A stretch of 64,000 nucleotides of DNA from Variovorax saccharolyticus (GTDB lineage Bacteria; Pseudomonadota; Gammaproteobacteria; Burkholderiales; Burkholderiaceae_C), in the NCBI RefSeq assembly GCF_030316765.1, contig NZ_JASZYT010000002.1, positions 62,001 to 126,000 of the forward strand. The letters run 5' to 3'. Position numbers and translations under genes: made by a program. Positions 16,591 to 24,579 of the stretch are shown piece after piece; position 1 is the stretch's first letter, and each line of letters begins with the position of its first letter. The notes beneath the pieces were generated by a model. The model saw nothing but the letters and a program-made list of their open reading frames with translations, was not told where the DNA came from and ran no database searches.

Positions 16591-17780
16591 GCTGCGGCTC
16601 CCTTGCCGAAGACCAGCGAGCAGTTGTTGCCGCCGAAGCCGAATGAATTGCTCAGTGCATAGCGCACCTCGCCGCGGGCGGGCTGCAGCTTGATCTGCGG
16701 ACCGCAGTCGGCGTCGAGCGTGGTGGTGTTCACGTTGCCCGGCTTCAGGCCGGTCTCGATCGCCAGCAGGCTGATCACGGCCTCGACGATGCCGGCCGCG
16801 CCCAGCGTGTGGCCGGTGAAGCCCTTGGTCGAGCTGGCGTGGGTGGTGTCGGGGAAGCGGCGGGCCACCATCGCGCCTTCGACCTCGTCGTTCTTGGTGC
16901 TGGCGGTGCCGTGCATGTTGATGTAGTCGATGGCGTCGGTCGCCAGGCCGGCGCGGGCCAGGGCGTCGTCGAGCGCTTTCTCGGCGCCCAGGCCCTCGGG
17001 GTGCGGGGTCGACATGTGGTGGGCATCGCTGGCCTCGCCGTAGCCCAGCAGCTCGAGCGGGCCGCGGCCGCGCTCCACCAGCGCGAAGCCCGCGGCCTCG
17101 CCGAGGCTGATGCCGTTGCGGGCGGCGTCGAAGGGCCGGCAGGGCTCGGGCGACACCAGTTCGAGCGAGTTGAAGCCGAACAGCACGCTGCCGCACAGCG
17201 TGTCGACGCCGCCGACCACGGCCGCATCGACCAGGCCGAGGCGGATCAGGCGCTCGGCCGAGGCGAACACCTTGGCGCTCGACGAGCAGGCGGTGGAAAT
17301 GGTCTCGGAGGGGCCTTCGAGGCCCAGCGCCTGCTGCACGAAGAGCGAGAGCGAATGCGGCGTGTGCACCTGCGGGCGCTGCTGGCCGGGCGGGAAGGCG
17401 CCATCGGCCAGCTGGGTGTAGGCGGCCTCGGTCTCGCCGATGCTGGAGGTCGAGGTGCCGAGGATCAGCGCGATGCGGGTCGGGCCGTAGCGCTCGCGGG
17501 CCGCGGCAACCGCTTCCAGGAAGCCGTCGGCCTGCAGGCCGAGCCAGGCCAGCCGGTTGTTGCGGCAGTCCCAGGATGCGAGCGCTTCGGGCAGTCGCAG
17601 TTCTTCGAGGCCGTCGACGCGGCCGATCCAGGTCGGCAACGGCGTGGCGCCGAAGTCGTTGGCGCGCAGGCCGCTGCGCGATTGCGCGAGCGCGTCGGTC
17701 ATGGCGGCCTTGCCCACACCGACGGCCGAGGTCGCGGTGAAGGCGCTGATCTGCAAGGGGGGGATGCGTGAAGGTGTCAC
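16587..17780 (-). CDS. beta-ketoacyl-[ACP] synthase, KAS II/FabF-like
   Basis: About 397 aa from GTG 17780. All three catalytic residues are visible: C165 in STACSSSAK, H290 in NMHGTASTKND and H324 in STKGFTGHTLGAAG. The glycine loop is NSFGFGGNN. The family is close to the FabF-like ketosynthases of aryl polyene clusters rather than to housekeeping FabF, which sits beside acpP; no acyl carrier protein is visible here. First gene of the three-gene operon. The start is uncertain because no ATG matches the family N-terminus. Confidence 0.85.
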   Translation of the reverse strand: MTPSRIPPLQISAFTATSAVGVGKAAMTDALAQSRSGLRANDFGATPLPTWIGRVDGLEELRLPEALASWDCRNNRLAWLGLQADGFLEAVAAARERYGPTRIALILGTSTSSIGETEAAYTQLADGAFPPGQQRPQVHTPHSLSLFVQQALGLEGPSETISTACSSSAKVFASAERLIRLGLVDAAVVGGVDTLCGSVLFGFNSLELVSPEPCRPFDAARNGISLGEAAGFALVERGRGPLELLGYGEASDAHHMSTPHPEGLGAEKALDDALARAGLATDAIDYINMHGTASTKNDEVEGAMVARRFPDTTHASSTKGFTGHTLGAAGIVEAVISLLAIETGLKPGNVNTTTLDADCGPQIKLQPARGEVRYALSNSFGFGGNNCSLVFGKGAAA

Positions 17781-17880
17781 GTTGGAACGGGGGGGCGGGT
17801 GGGTAAAGCTCGACAGCCTACCAGTTGGACGCCGGCCCCCGGAGTCGGCCAATGCCTCGACCCTGCGCCGCCGGGGCGGT

Positions 17881-18318
17881 TCAGGGCAGCGTGCTCAGGT
17901 GAGCCTGCGCCGCGGCGGCGAGCCTGGCGTCGAAGGTCGCCAGCGGGGCCTTGAGCTCTGCTGCCAGCCAGAGGTAGGCGGCGTCGTACGCCGAGAGCCG
18001 GTAGCGCGCGGCCAGTTCGTATTGGGCGCCGAGGTCGACCGGGTGCAGGTCGATCTCGTAGGCGGCGTAGTCGGCGAGCGCGAGAGCAAGCGACGCCGCA
18101 GGCCAGTCCTGCAGGCGCTTCTTGAGCGCGACGCTGACGATCTCGTGGTCGAGCAGATTGGGCGCATGCAGCGCATGGCCGGCCAGGCGCGCCAGCGCGG
18201 CGTCGCGCGCCGGTTCGTCGAACAGGATGGCGACGATGGCGCTGCAGTCCACCACCATCGGCGGGCGCAGGCGATAGGCCGCCGGCGGCTCGGCCACATG
18301 GAGCGCAGGCGCGCTCAA
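17881..18318 (-). CDS. vapC: PIN-domain toxin, VapC/FitB-like
   Basis: Up to 145 aa. The PIN core starts at MVVDCSAIVAILFDEPARD with the first acidic metal ligand (Asp in VVDCSA). Further ligands are the Glu in LLDHEIVSVALKKR and the Asp in LSAYDAAYLWLAAELKAPL. PIN toxins are Mg-dependent RNases. The TTG at 18318 overlaps the antitoxin stop codon by 4 bases and suggests coupling; the ATG at 18258 (125 aa) is the alternative and gives the usual VapC length. The partner antitoxin is directly upstream. Confidence 0.85.
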   Translation of the reverse strand: MSAPALHVAEPPAAYRLRPPMVVDCSAIVAILFDEPARDAALARLAGHALHAPNLLDHEIVSVALKKRLQDWPAASLALALADYAAYEIDLHPVDLGAQYELAARYRLSAYDAAYLWLAAELKAPLATFDARLAAAAQAHLSTLP

Positions 18319-18638
18319 CGCGCGTCCCGGTCGGCGCGGATGATGTCGACCCCCAGCGGGCCGGCCTCGATGGGTGACGGGAAGCGGGCGCGGTGCTCGG
18401 CGGCGATCTGCTCGATCGGCTTGCCGCCGCGCCGCAGGATGGCGCGGCCGCCCCAGCCCTCGCCGACCGGCTGGGCCGGCGCCGGCGCCGGCCTGGGCGG
18501 CCCGTCAGGGGCGGCGTTGACCGCTTGCTCGATGATGGCCATCAACTCGCCCTGCAACGAGCGGTGATTGCGGGCCGCGCGCTGCCGCAGGCGCTCGGCC
18601 AGATCATCCGGAACATCCTTGACTGACAAGTTGGCCAT
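18315..18638 (-). CDS. antitoxin, ribbon-helix-helix FitA-like
   Basis: 107 aa. The N-terminal Arc/MetJ-type ribbon-helix-helix is seen in ANLSVKDVPDDLAERLRQR followed by NHRSLQGELMAIIEQAV, the FitA-type antitoxin pattern. The Pro/Ala-rich linker and C-terminal third (ILRRGGKPIEQIAAEHR) would bind the PIN toxin. A strong GGAGG lies 5 bases before the ATG. It is first in the pair and should repress its own operon through the N-terminal domain. Confidence 0.85.
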   Translation of the reverse strand: MANLSVKDVPDDLAERLRQRAARNHRSLQGELMAIIEQAVNAAPDGPPRPAPAPAQPVGEGWGGRAILRRGGKPIEQIAAEHRARFPSPIEAGPLGVDIIRADRDAR

Positions 18639-18689
18639 GACCACCTCCAAAGTGGCTTCATTATGGCGCCACTCTGGATCTTCCGCGCA

Positions 18690-20036
18690 TCAACCCCCGC
18701 GCGCTGCCCCGCCCCTGGCGGCGGCCCGGGACGCCAGCGCCACCAGGAGCAGCACCGGCACCCCCAGCGCCGCCGTCCCGATGAAGAAGGCGCTGTAGCC
18801 GAAGTTGTCGACGAACACGCCGGAATAGCCCGCGATGAACTTGGGCAGCAGCAGCATCAGCGAGCTGAACAGCGCGTACTGGGTGGCCGAATAGCTGACG
18901 TTGGTCAGGCTCGACAGGTAGGCGATGAAGGCCGCCGAGGCGATGCCGCCGGCCAGGTTGTCGGCCGACACCACCAGCACCAGCGCGGTCAGGTCGTGCC
19001 CGCGCGCGGCCAGGCCCGCGAACAGCAGGTTGCTGGCGGCGCTCAGCACCGCGCCCAGCATCAGCACCCGCATCACGCCCAGCCGCATCGACAGCACGCC
19101 GCCGACGAAGGCGCCGACCAGCGTCATCACCACCCCGTAGATCTTGCTGACCGTGGCGACCTCGTCCTTGGTGAAGCCCATGTCGACGTAGAACGGGTTG
19201 GCCATGATGCCCATCACGACGTCGCTGATGCGGTAGACGGCGATCAGCGACAGGATCAGCACCGCCTGCCAACGGTAGCGGCGGATGAAGTCGGCGAAGG
19301 GCTCGATCAGCACGCTGCGCAGCCACTCTCGAACGCCCTTGGGCTGGGGCAGGGCGGCACGCACCGGTTCGGGCGACAGCACCACCGTGACGACGCCGAT
19401 CGCCATCGAGGCCGCCATCACGAGGTAGGCCGTCTTCCAGGCGGTGTTCTGGTAGCCCGCGAGGCCGGGCAGCTCGGCCCAGGCGGCGACCCACAGCACG
19501 CCGGCGCCGGCCCAGATCATCGCCAGCCGGTAGCCGGTCTGGTAGGCGGCGGCCAGCGCGGCCTGCTTGCGCGTGGCGGCGGATTCGATACGGAAGGCGT
19601 CGAGCGCGATGTCCTGCGTCGCCGAGGCGAAGGCGACCAGCAGGGCGCACCACACCAGCGGCGGCAGGCCGTCGCGGGGGTCGTTGAAGGCCATCCCCGC
19701 GAGGCCCGCGATCACGCCCATCTGCGCCAGCAGCAGCCAGCCGCGGCGGCGCCCCAGCAAGGTGGTCAGCGGCGGGATCGGCAGCCGGTCGACCAGCGGC
19801 GCCCACACCCACTTGAAGCCGTAGGCGAGCCCGACCCAGCTCAGGAAGCCGATGGTGCTGCGGTCGACCCCCGCCTCGCGCAGCCGGAAGCTCAGCGTGC
19901 CGAGCACCAGGAGCAGCGGCAGGCCGGCGGAGAAGCCCAGCGCAAACATGCGCAGCGTCGCGGGTTCGAGATAGACCTTGAGCGCGTCGCGCCAGGGCAG
20001 GGAAGGTGGGGCTTCGTCAGCCAGTGGTGCGGACAT
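18690..20036 (-). CDS. AmpG-family MFS permease (muropeptide transporter-like)
   Basis: 448 aa with about 12-14 membrane helices. AmpG-like segments include LGFSAGLPLLLVLGTLSFRL, KWVWAPLVDRLPIP, ATQDIALDAFRIE and FYVDMGFTKDEVA. AmpG carries anhydro-muropeptides from periplasm to cytoplasm for cell-wall recycling. Length is shorter than E. coli AmpG (491 aa) but normal for the short group. It is divergent from the M48 peptidase gene with only 36 bp between the start codons. Confidence 0.88.
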   Translation of the reverse strand: MSAPLADEAPPSLPWRDALKVYLEPATLRMFALGFSAGLPLLLVLGTLSFRLREAGVDRSTIGFLSWVGLAYGFKWVWAPLVDRLPIPPLTTLLGRRRGWLLLAQMGVIAGLAGMAFNDPRDGLPPLVWCALLVAFASATQDIALDAFRIESAATRKQAALAAAYQTGYRLAMIWAGAGVLWVAAWAELPGLAGYQNTAWKTAYLVMAASMAIGVVTVVLSPEPVRAALPQPKGVREWLRSVLIEPFADFIRRYRWQAVLILSLIAVYRISDVVMGIMANPFYVDMGFTKDEVATVSKIYGVVMTLVGAFVGGVLSMRLGVMRVLMLGAVLSAASNLLFAGLAARGHDLTALVLVVSADNLAGGIASAAFIAYLSSLTNVSYSATQYALFSSLMLLLPKFIAGYSGVFVDNFGYSAFFIGTAALGVPVLLLVALASRAAARGGAARGG

Positions 20037-20072
20037 TGAGGGCGTGTCGTTGGGGCTGCTTATTATTCCCGC

Positions 20073-20909
20073 ATGTGTCTGGCCTGCGATTTTCGATTCG
20101 GTCCCGTTCGCGGGCGGCGTGCCTTCCTGTTCGCGGCTGGCGCCGCCGTGGCGGCGCCAGCGCTCGCGCAGGTCGAGGTCGGCGAGGCGTCGGTGGCGCG
20201 CAATCTGGTGCCGGCGGAGAACATCGAGCGCGCCGGCGTCCAGCAATACCACCAGCTGCTGGCGCAGGCCCGGGCCAAGGGCCTGCTCGCGCCCGACGGC
20301 AATGCCCAGTTGCAGCGGCTGCGGGCCATCGCCTCGAAGATCATCCCGTACACCGCGCAGTGGAACCCGCGCGCCGCGGCGTGGAAATGGGAAGTCAACC
20401 TGATCGCCAGCAAGCAGATCAACGCCTTCTGCATGCCGGGCGGCAAGATCGCCTTCTTCACCGGCATCCTCGATCAGCTGAAGCTCAGCGACGACGAGGT
20501 CGCGATGGTCATGGGCCACGAGATGGCGCACGCGCTGCGCGAGCATGCGCGGGCGCGGCTCGCCAAGAACGCGGGAACCGGGGCCGCGCTGTCGATCGCG
20601 GCGCAGCTGCTGGGCCTCGGCCAGGCCGGCGACCTGGCGGCCCGGGCCGGCACGCAACTCATCACGCTCAAGTTCAGCCGCAGTGACGAGACCGATGCCG
20701 ACCTGGTCGGGCTCGAACTGGCGGCGCGCGCGGGCTACGACCCGAAGGCCTCGGTGTCGCTGTGGACCAAGATGGCGAAGGCATCGAAGAGCGAAGGCGC
20801 GTTGGGTTTCCTCTCGACCCACCCGAGCGGGCCGGACCGCATCAAGGTACTGCAGGCCAACCTGCCCAAGGTGGAAGGACTGTCGGGTCGTCTTCAGCGC
20901 GGCGGCTGA
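20073..20909 (+). CDS. M48-family metallopeptidase, exported
   Basis: 278 aa. The N-terminus has arginines followed by a hydrophobic stretch and an ALAQ cleavage-like site (residues 15-33), suggesting export, possibly by Tat. The zinc site is HEMAH at 149-153, with a downstream Glu in FSRSDETDADLVGLELAARAG. This matches periplasmic M48 peptidases (BepA/LoiP-like) involved in envelope quality control. Its 3' end is 21 bp before the sigma-54 promoter of the amidase operon. Confidence 0.85.
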   Translation: MCLACDFRFGPVRGRRAFLFAAGAAVAAPALAQVEVGEASVARNLVPAENIERAGVQQYHQLLAQARAKGLLAPDGNAQLQRLRAIASKIIPYTAQWNPRAAAWKWEVNLIASKQINAFCMPGGKIAFFTGILDQLKLSDDEVAMVMGHEMAHALREHARARLAKNAGTGAALSIAAQLLGLGQAGDLAARAGTQLITLKFSRSDETDADLVGLELAARAGYDPKASVSLWTKMAKASKSEGALGFLSTHPSGPDRIKVLQANLPKVEGLSGRLQRGG

Positions 20910-20930
20910 GGGCAAGGCCCTCGGAGGGCC

Positions 20931-20946
20931 TGGCACATCCTTTGCA
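20931..20946 (+). promoter_or_regulatory. sigma-54 promoter of the allophanate hydrolase operon
   Basis: TGGCAC-N5-TTGCA is an essentially perfect -24/-12 element (GG and GC ten bases apart). Transcription would start near 20957, giving a leader of only about 20 nt before the ATG at 20977. This points to control by NtrC or another enhancer-binding protein under nitrogen limitation. No clear NtrC site was found in the upstream peptidase gene. Confidence 0.72.
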
Positions 20947-20950
20947 AGGC

Positions 20951-20970
20951 ATCTTGTACACAAGACAGGA
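20951..20970. promoter_or_regulatory. GntR-type operator, copy 1
   Basis: ATCTTGTACACAAGACAGGA contains the inverted repeat CTTGT-N2-ACAAG, typical of FadR-group GntR operators. It is 18/20 identical to a site upstream of the BMP transporter gene (27176-27195). It covers about -6 to +14 of the predicted sigma-54 transcript and includes the AGGA of the ribosome-binding site, so a bound protein should repress. The likely ligand-responsive regulator is the GntR protein encoded at 36170. Confidence 0.65.
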
Positions 20971-20976
20971 TGCTTG

Positions 20977-22701
20977 ATGATGGTGCATGAACAGGCGGCT
21001 CGCGCTGGCGATGCCAGTCCAAGGTTGGAAGGCCGGGCCGGCGCGGCCTGGATCACGCGGCTCGCGGCGCCCCTGGGCGGCGCCGGCAGCGGGCCGCTGG
21101 CGGGGCTGCGCTTTGCCGCCAAGGACAACATCGATGTCGCCGGCGTGCCGACCACGGCCGCCTGCCCGGCCTTCGCCCGGACGCCGGCGGCGCACGCCCA
21201 TGTGGTGCAGCGGCTGCTCGATGCCGGTGCTGCGCTGCTGGGCAAGACCAACCTCGACCAGTTCGCCTGCGGCCTCAACGGCACCCGCTCGCCCTATGGC
21301 GCGGTGCCCAACAGCTTCGATCCGCGCTACGTCTCGGGCGGCTCCAGTTCGGGCTCGGCCTACGTGGTGGCAACCGCCCAGGCCGACTTCGCGCTCGGTA
21401 CCGACACCGCGGGCTCGGGCCGGGTGCCGGCCGGGCTCAACAACATCGTCGGCATCAAGCCCTCGCGCGGCCTGCTGAGCGCGCGCGGCGTGGTGCCGGC
21501 GGCGCAGAGCGTCGACTGCGTCTCGATCTTCGCGCGCACGGTGGCGGTCGCGGCCCGCGTGCTGCACGCGGCGATGGACTGCGACCCCGAGGACCCGTAC
21601 GGCCGCAGCCTCGCGATGGAGACCCGGCCGCTCGCCGCGGGCTTCCGCTTCGGCGTCCCGTCGACGCTGAACTTCTTCGGCGACGCGCCCTCGCAGGCTG
21701 CGTTCGACAGCGCCATCGCCCAGCTGTGCGCCCTCGGCGGCGAGCCGATCGAGATCGACTACGCGCCGCTGGCCCAGGCCGCGGCGCTGCTCTACGACAG
21801 CGCGCTGGTCGCCGAACGCTATGCCGCGGTGCGCGAGTTCTTCGACGCCCACGAGGCCGAGGTGGTGGAGCCGGTGCGCGGCATCCTCGCGAAGGGCCGC
21901 GACTACAGTGCCGCCGACTTCGTCGAAGCCCGCACCAAGCTGCTTGCGCTGGGCCAGCGCGCCGCCGCGATGTGGAACGACATCGACGTGCTGCTGGTGC
22001 CCACCGCGCCGGCCCACTACACGATCGAGGCCATGCAGGCCGACCCGGTGGCGCTCAACCGCAACCTGGGCGAGTACACCAACTTCGTGAACCTGCTCGA
22101 CTACGCGGCGATCTCCGTGCCCGCCAGCCTGCGCAGCGACGGGCTTCCCTTCGGCATCACGCTGATCGGCCGCGCGGGCAGCGACTTCCAGCTGGCCGAG
22201 CTCGGGCAGCGCTTCCACCATGCCACCGGACTTCCCCTGGGTGCCACGCGCGAGCCCCTGCCCCCGATGCAGGCGCTGCCGCTGATCGCCGCGGCGCCGA
22301 CGGTCCAGGTCGCGGTGGTCGGTGCCCACCTGTCGGGCATGCCGCTCAATGGCCAGCTGACCGAGCGCAGCGCCCGGCTGGTCTCTGCCACCCACACCGC
22401 GCCCGACTACCGCCTCTACGCGCTGCCCGGCACCGTGCCGCCCAAGCCCGGCCTGCTGCGCGTGGCGGCCGGCGAGGGCACGGCGATCGAGGTCGAGATC
22501 TGGGAGATGCCGCTGGCGCACTACGGCAGCTTCGTGGCGCTGATCCCGGCGCCGCTGGGCATCGGCAGCCTGGCGCTGGCCGACGGCCGCAGCGTGCAGG
22601 GCTTCCTCTGCGAACCGCTGGCCCTGGCCGGCGCCGAGGACATCAGCTCGCTCGGCGGCTGGCGCGCCTACATCGCCTCGCGCAGCGCGGCCGCGACCTG
22701 A
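20977..22701 (+). CDS. atzF: allophanate hydrolase (AtzF-like)
   Basis: 574 aa in two parts. The amidase-signature domain (about 1-440) has the Ser-cisSer-Lys set: K49 in FAAKDNIDVAG, Ser123/124 in SGGSSSGSA and nucleophile S147 in DTAGSGRVPAG. The C-terminal domain (about 450-574; VAVVGAHLSGMPLNGQLTER, YALPGTVPPKPGL) is specific to allophanate hydrolases. Allophanate is split to ammonia and CO2, the last step of biuret, cyanurate and urea-carboxylase routes. No urea carboxylase is nearby. An ATG one codon later is equally possible. Frame-open sequence upstream overlaps the peptidase gene and is not used. Confidence 0.9.
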   Translation: MMVHEQAARAGDASPRLEGRAGAAWITRLAAPLGGAGSGPLAGLRFAAKDNIDVAGVPTTAACPAFARTPAAHAHVVQRLLDAGAALLGKTNLDQFACGLNGTRSPYGAVPNSFDPRYVSGGSSSGSAYVVATAQADFALGTDTAGSGRVPAGLNNIVGIKPSRGLLSARGVVPAAQSVDCVSIFARTVAVAARVLHAAMDCDPEDPYGRSLAMETRPLAAGFRFGVPSTLNFFGDAPSQAAFDSAIAQLCALGGEPIEIDYAPLAQAAALLYDSALVAERYAAVREFFDAHEAEVVEPVRGILAKGRDYSAADFVEARTKLLALGQRAAAMWNDIDVLLVPTAPAHYTIEAMQADPVALNRNLGEYTNFVNLLDYAAISVPASLRSDGLPFGITLIGRAGSDFQLAELGQRFHHATGLPLGATREPLPPMQALPLIAAAPTVQVAVVGAHLSGMPLNGQLTERSARLVSATHTAPDYRLYALPGTVPPKPGLLRVAAGEGTAIEVEIWEMPLAHYGSFVALIPAPLGIGSLALADGRSVQGFLCEPLALAGAEDISSLGGWRAYIASRSAAAT

Positions 22702-22733
22702 ACCCTTTCTCACTTTTTCATCCGGAGTACCTC

Positions 22734-23747
22734 ATGGCCCACAGCAACAGACCCCTGACCCTCGGCACGCCGGCCTCGCGGCGCCAACTGCTGCAGGCCG
22801 GCGCCGCCGGACTGGCCGTGCTCGCCGCGCCCGCGATCGTGCGGGCCCAGGGCGCACCGAAGATCCGCATCGGCTACTGGCCGATCGCGGCCGGACTTCC
22901 TTTCTATTCGGCGGTCGAGCTGGGCTACTTCAAGGCCGCCGGCCTCGACGTCGAGGTGCAGCGCTATGCCGGCGCCCAGCAGATCATGGAAGCGATGCTG
23001 GCCGACCGCTGCGACGGCAGCGCCAACGGCACCGGCTCGGCCAACATCGCGATCGGCGAGATCGCGGCGCCGGGCAGCTTCAAGATCTTCTGCTCCAACC
23101 CCAGCAACGTGAAGAACGTGCTCGACCAGGTGCTGGTGCCGACCGCCAGCAGCGCCAAGGTCATGGCCGACCTCAAGGGCAAGCGGGTCGCCTCGGGCCC
23201 CGGCATCCAGAACGTGACGCTGGCCAAGGCGGTGCTCGAGCGCGGCGGCGCCACCGGCGCCACGGTGGTCGAGCTGCCGATCGGCCAGCACGTGGCAGCG
23301 CTCGCCGCCGGCCAGGTCGACGGCTGCTACACGCTGGAGCCGACCGGCACCATCGGCCGCCTGAACGGCAGCACGCGGGTGCTCGAGGCCGGCGTGATCG
23401 CCAAGTACGTGCTGGGCGATCCGATGGCGCCGTGGTTCGGCGGCTCGGCCTCGCTGACCTCGGCGCTGATCAAGAAGAACCCCGAGGCGGCGAAGAAGTT
23501 CATCACCGCCTACGGCCAGGGCGTGGCCTTCGTGCGCAGCAAGCCGGCCGAGGCGCGCCAGTACCTCAAGGGCTACACCGCGATCGAGGGCCCGCTGACC
23601 GGCGAGGTGCCGCTGGCGGCCTACACCATGTACAACGAGTTCACACAAGGCGACATCGCCTACTTCCAGAAGTTCTTCGATCTGTTCGCGGACAAGGGCA
23701 TCTTCTCGTCGCGCCTGATGGTCGACTCGATGCTCTACAAGGGCTGA
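22734..23747 (+). CDS. ABC transporter substrate-binding protein (SsuA/NMT1-like)
   Basis: 337 aa. A Tat-like signal (SRRQLLQAGAAGLAVLAAPA, cleavage near AIVRAQG) is followed by a NMT1/SsuA-type fold: IRIGYWPIAAGLPFYSAVEL, VEVQRYAGAQQIMEAMLADR and LKGKRVASGPGIQNVTLAKA. Such proteins bind sulfonates, nitrate, taurine, pyrimidines or ureides. The GGAG ribosome-binding site is clear. It sits between allophanate hydrolase and its own permease and ATPase, so the ligand is probably a nitrogen-rich compound such as biuret or a related ureide (inference). Confidence 0.88.
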   Translation: MAHSNRPLTLGTPASRRQLLQAGAAGLAVLAAPAIVRAQGAPKIRIGYWPIAAGLPFYSAVELGYFKAAGLDVEVQRYAGAQQIMEAMLADRCDGSANGTGSANIAIGEIAAPGSFKIFCSNPSNVKNVLDQVLVPTASSAKVMADLKGKRVASGPGIQNVTLAKAVLERGGATGATVVELPIGQHVAALAAGQVDGCYTLEPTGTIGRLNGSTRVLEAGVIAKYVLGDPMAPWFGGSASLTSALIKKNPEAAKKFITAYGQGVAFVRSKPAEARQYLKGYTAIEGPLTGEVPLAAYTMYNEFTQGDIAYFQKFFDLFADKGIFSSRLMVDSMLYKG

Positions 23748-23751
23748 GGCC

Positions 23752-24579
23752 ATGAGCACGCCTTCATCAGCGGCGCCCTGGGCGCCACCGGCTGCCAACG
23801 CCGCCGCCGCCGCGCCGCCGCGCGAATCGCACTGGGTCAAGGCGCTGCCCTTCATCGGCCCGGTGGTGCTGTTCATCGTCTGGGACCTGGTGGTGCGCTT
23901 CGGCCTCATCAAGGCCATCCTGCTGCCGATGCCGGGCGACACGCTGGTCACGCTGCTGTCGGGCCTGGCCGGCGGCGCGCTGCTGGGCGACTTCGCGGTC
24001 ACGGTCTGGCGCACGCTGCAGGCCTTCCTGATCGCGGCCATCGTGGGCGTGCCGCTGGGCGTGCTGCTCGGAAGCAACGAGCGGGCCTACCGCAGCGTCG
24101 AGTTCCTGATCGATTTCTTCCGCTCCACGCCCTCGTCGGCGCTGATCCCGCTGTTCCTCATGATCTTCGGCGTCTCGGACGTCAACAAGGTCGCGATCGC
24201 GGCCTTCGGTGCGCTGCTGATCGTGGTCTTCAACAGCGCCTACGGCGTGATGAACGCGCGCAAGCAGCGGGTCATGGCGGCCAAGGTGATGGGTGCCTCG
24301 CGCTGGCAGATCTTCCGCGACGTGCTGGTCTGGGAAAGCCTGCAGCCGACCTTCGTCGGCCTGCGCTCGGCAGTCTCGATGGCGCTGGTGATCGTGATCG
24401 TGGCCGAGATGTTCATCGGCTCCGACAGCGGCCTCGGCCATCGCATCATCAACTCGCAGCAGGTGATGAACGTCAAGGACATGTACGCCTCGATCCTCGC
24501 GGCGGGCGCGCTGGGCTATGCGCTCAACATTCTTTTCCTCGTGGCCGAGCGCCGCATCGTGCACTGGAGCGGAAGATGA
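23752..24579 (+). CDS. ABC transporter permease (SsuC/TauC-like)
   Basis: 275 aa with about six membrane helices and a Pro/Ala-rich N-terminal extension. The EAA loop is RVMAAKVMGASRWQIFRDV, which docks the ATPase. Other SsuC-like segments are FFRSTPSSALIPLFLMIFG and LVIVIVAEMFIGSDSGLG. The ATG follows the binding-protein stop by 4 bases, and the gene's own stop overlaps the ATPase start by 4 bases, so the transporter is one translation unit. Confidence 0.9.
   Translation: MSTPSSAAPWAPPAANAAAAAPPRESHWVKALPFIGPVVLFIVWDLVVRFGLIKAILLPMPGDTLVTLLSGLAGGALLGDFAVTVWRTLQAFLIAAIVGVPLGVLLGSNERAYRSVEFLIDFFRSTPSSALIPLFLMIFGVSDVNKVAIAAFGALLIVVFNSAYGVMNARKQRVMAAKVMGASRWQIFRDVLVWESLQPTFVGLRSAVSMALVIVIVAEMFIGSDSGLGHRIINSQQVMNVKDMYASILAAGALGYALNILFLVAERRIVHWSGR

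Noticed and set aside
20545..20976. Upstream extension of the allophanate hydrolase frame
   Set aside because: It overlaps the M48 peptidase in another frame. A ribosome-binding site, operator and sigma-54 promoter all point to the start at 20977.
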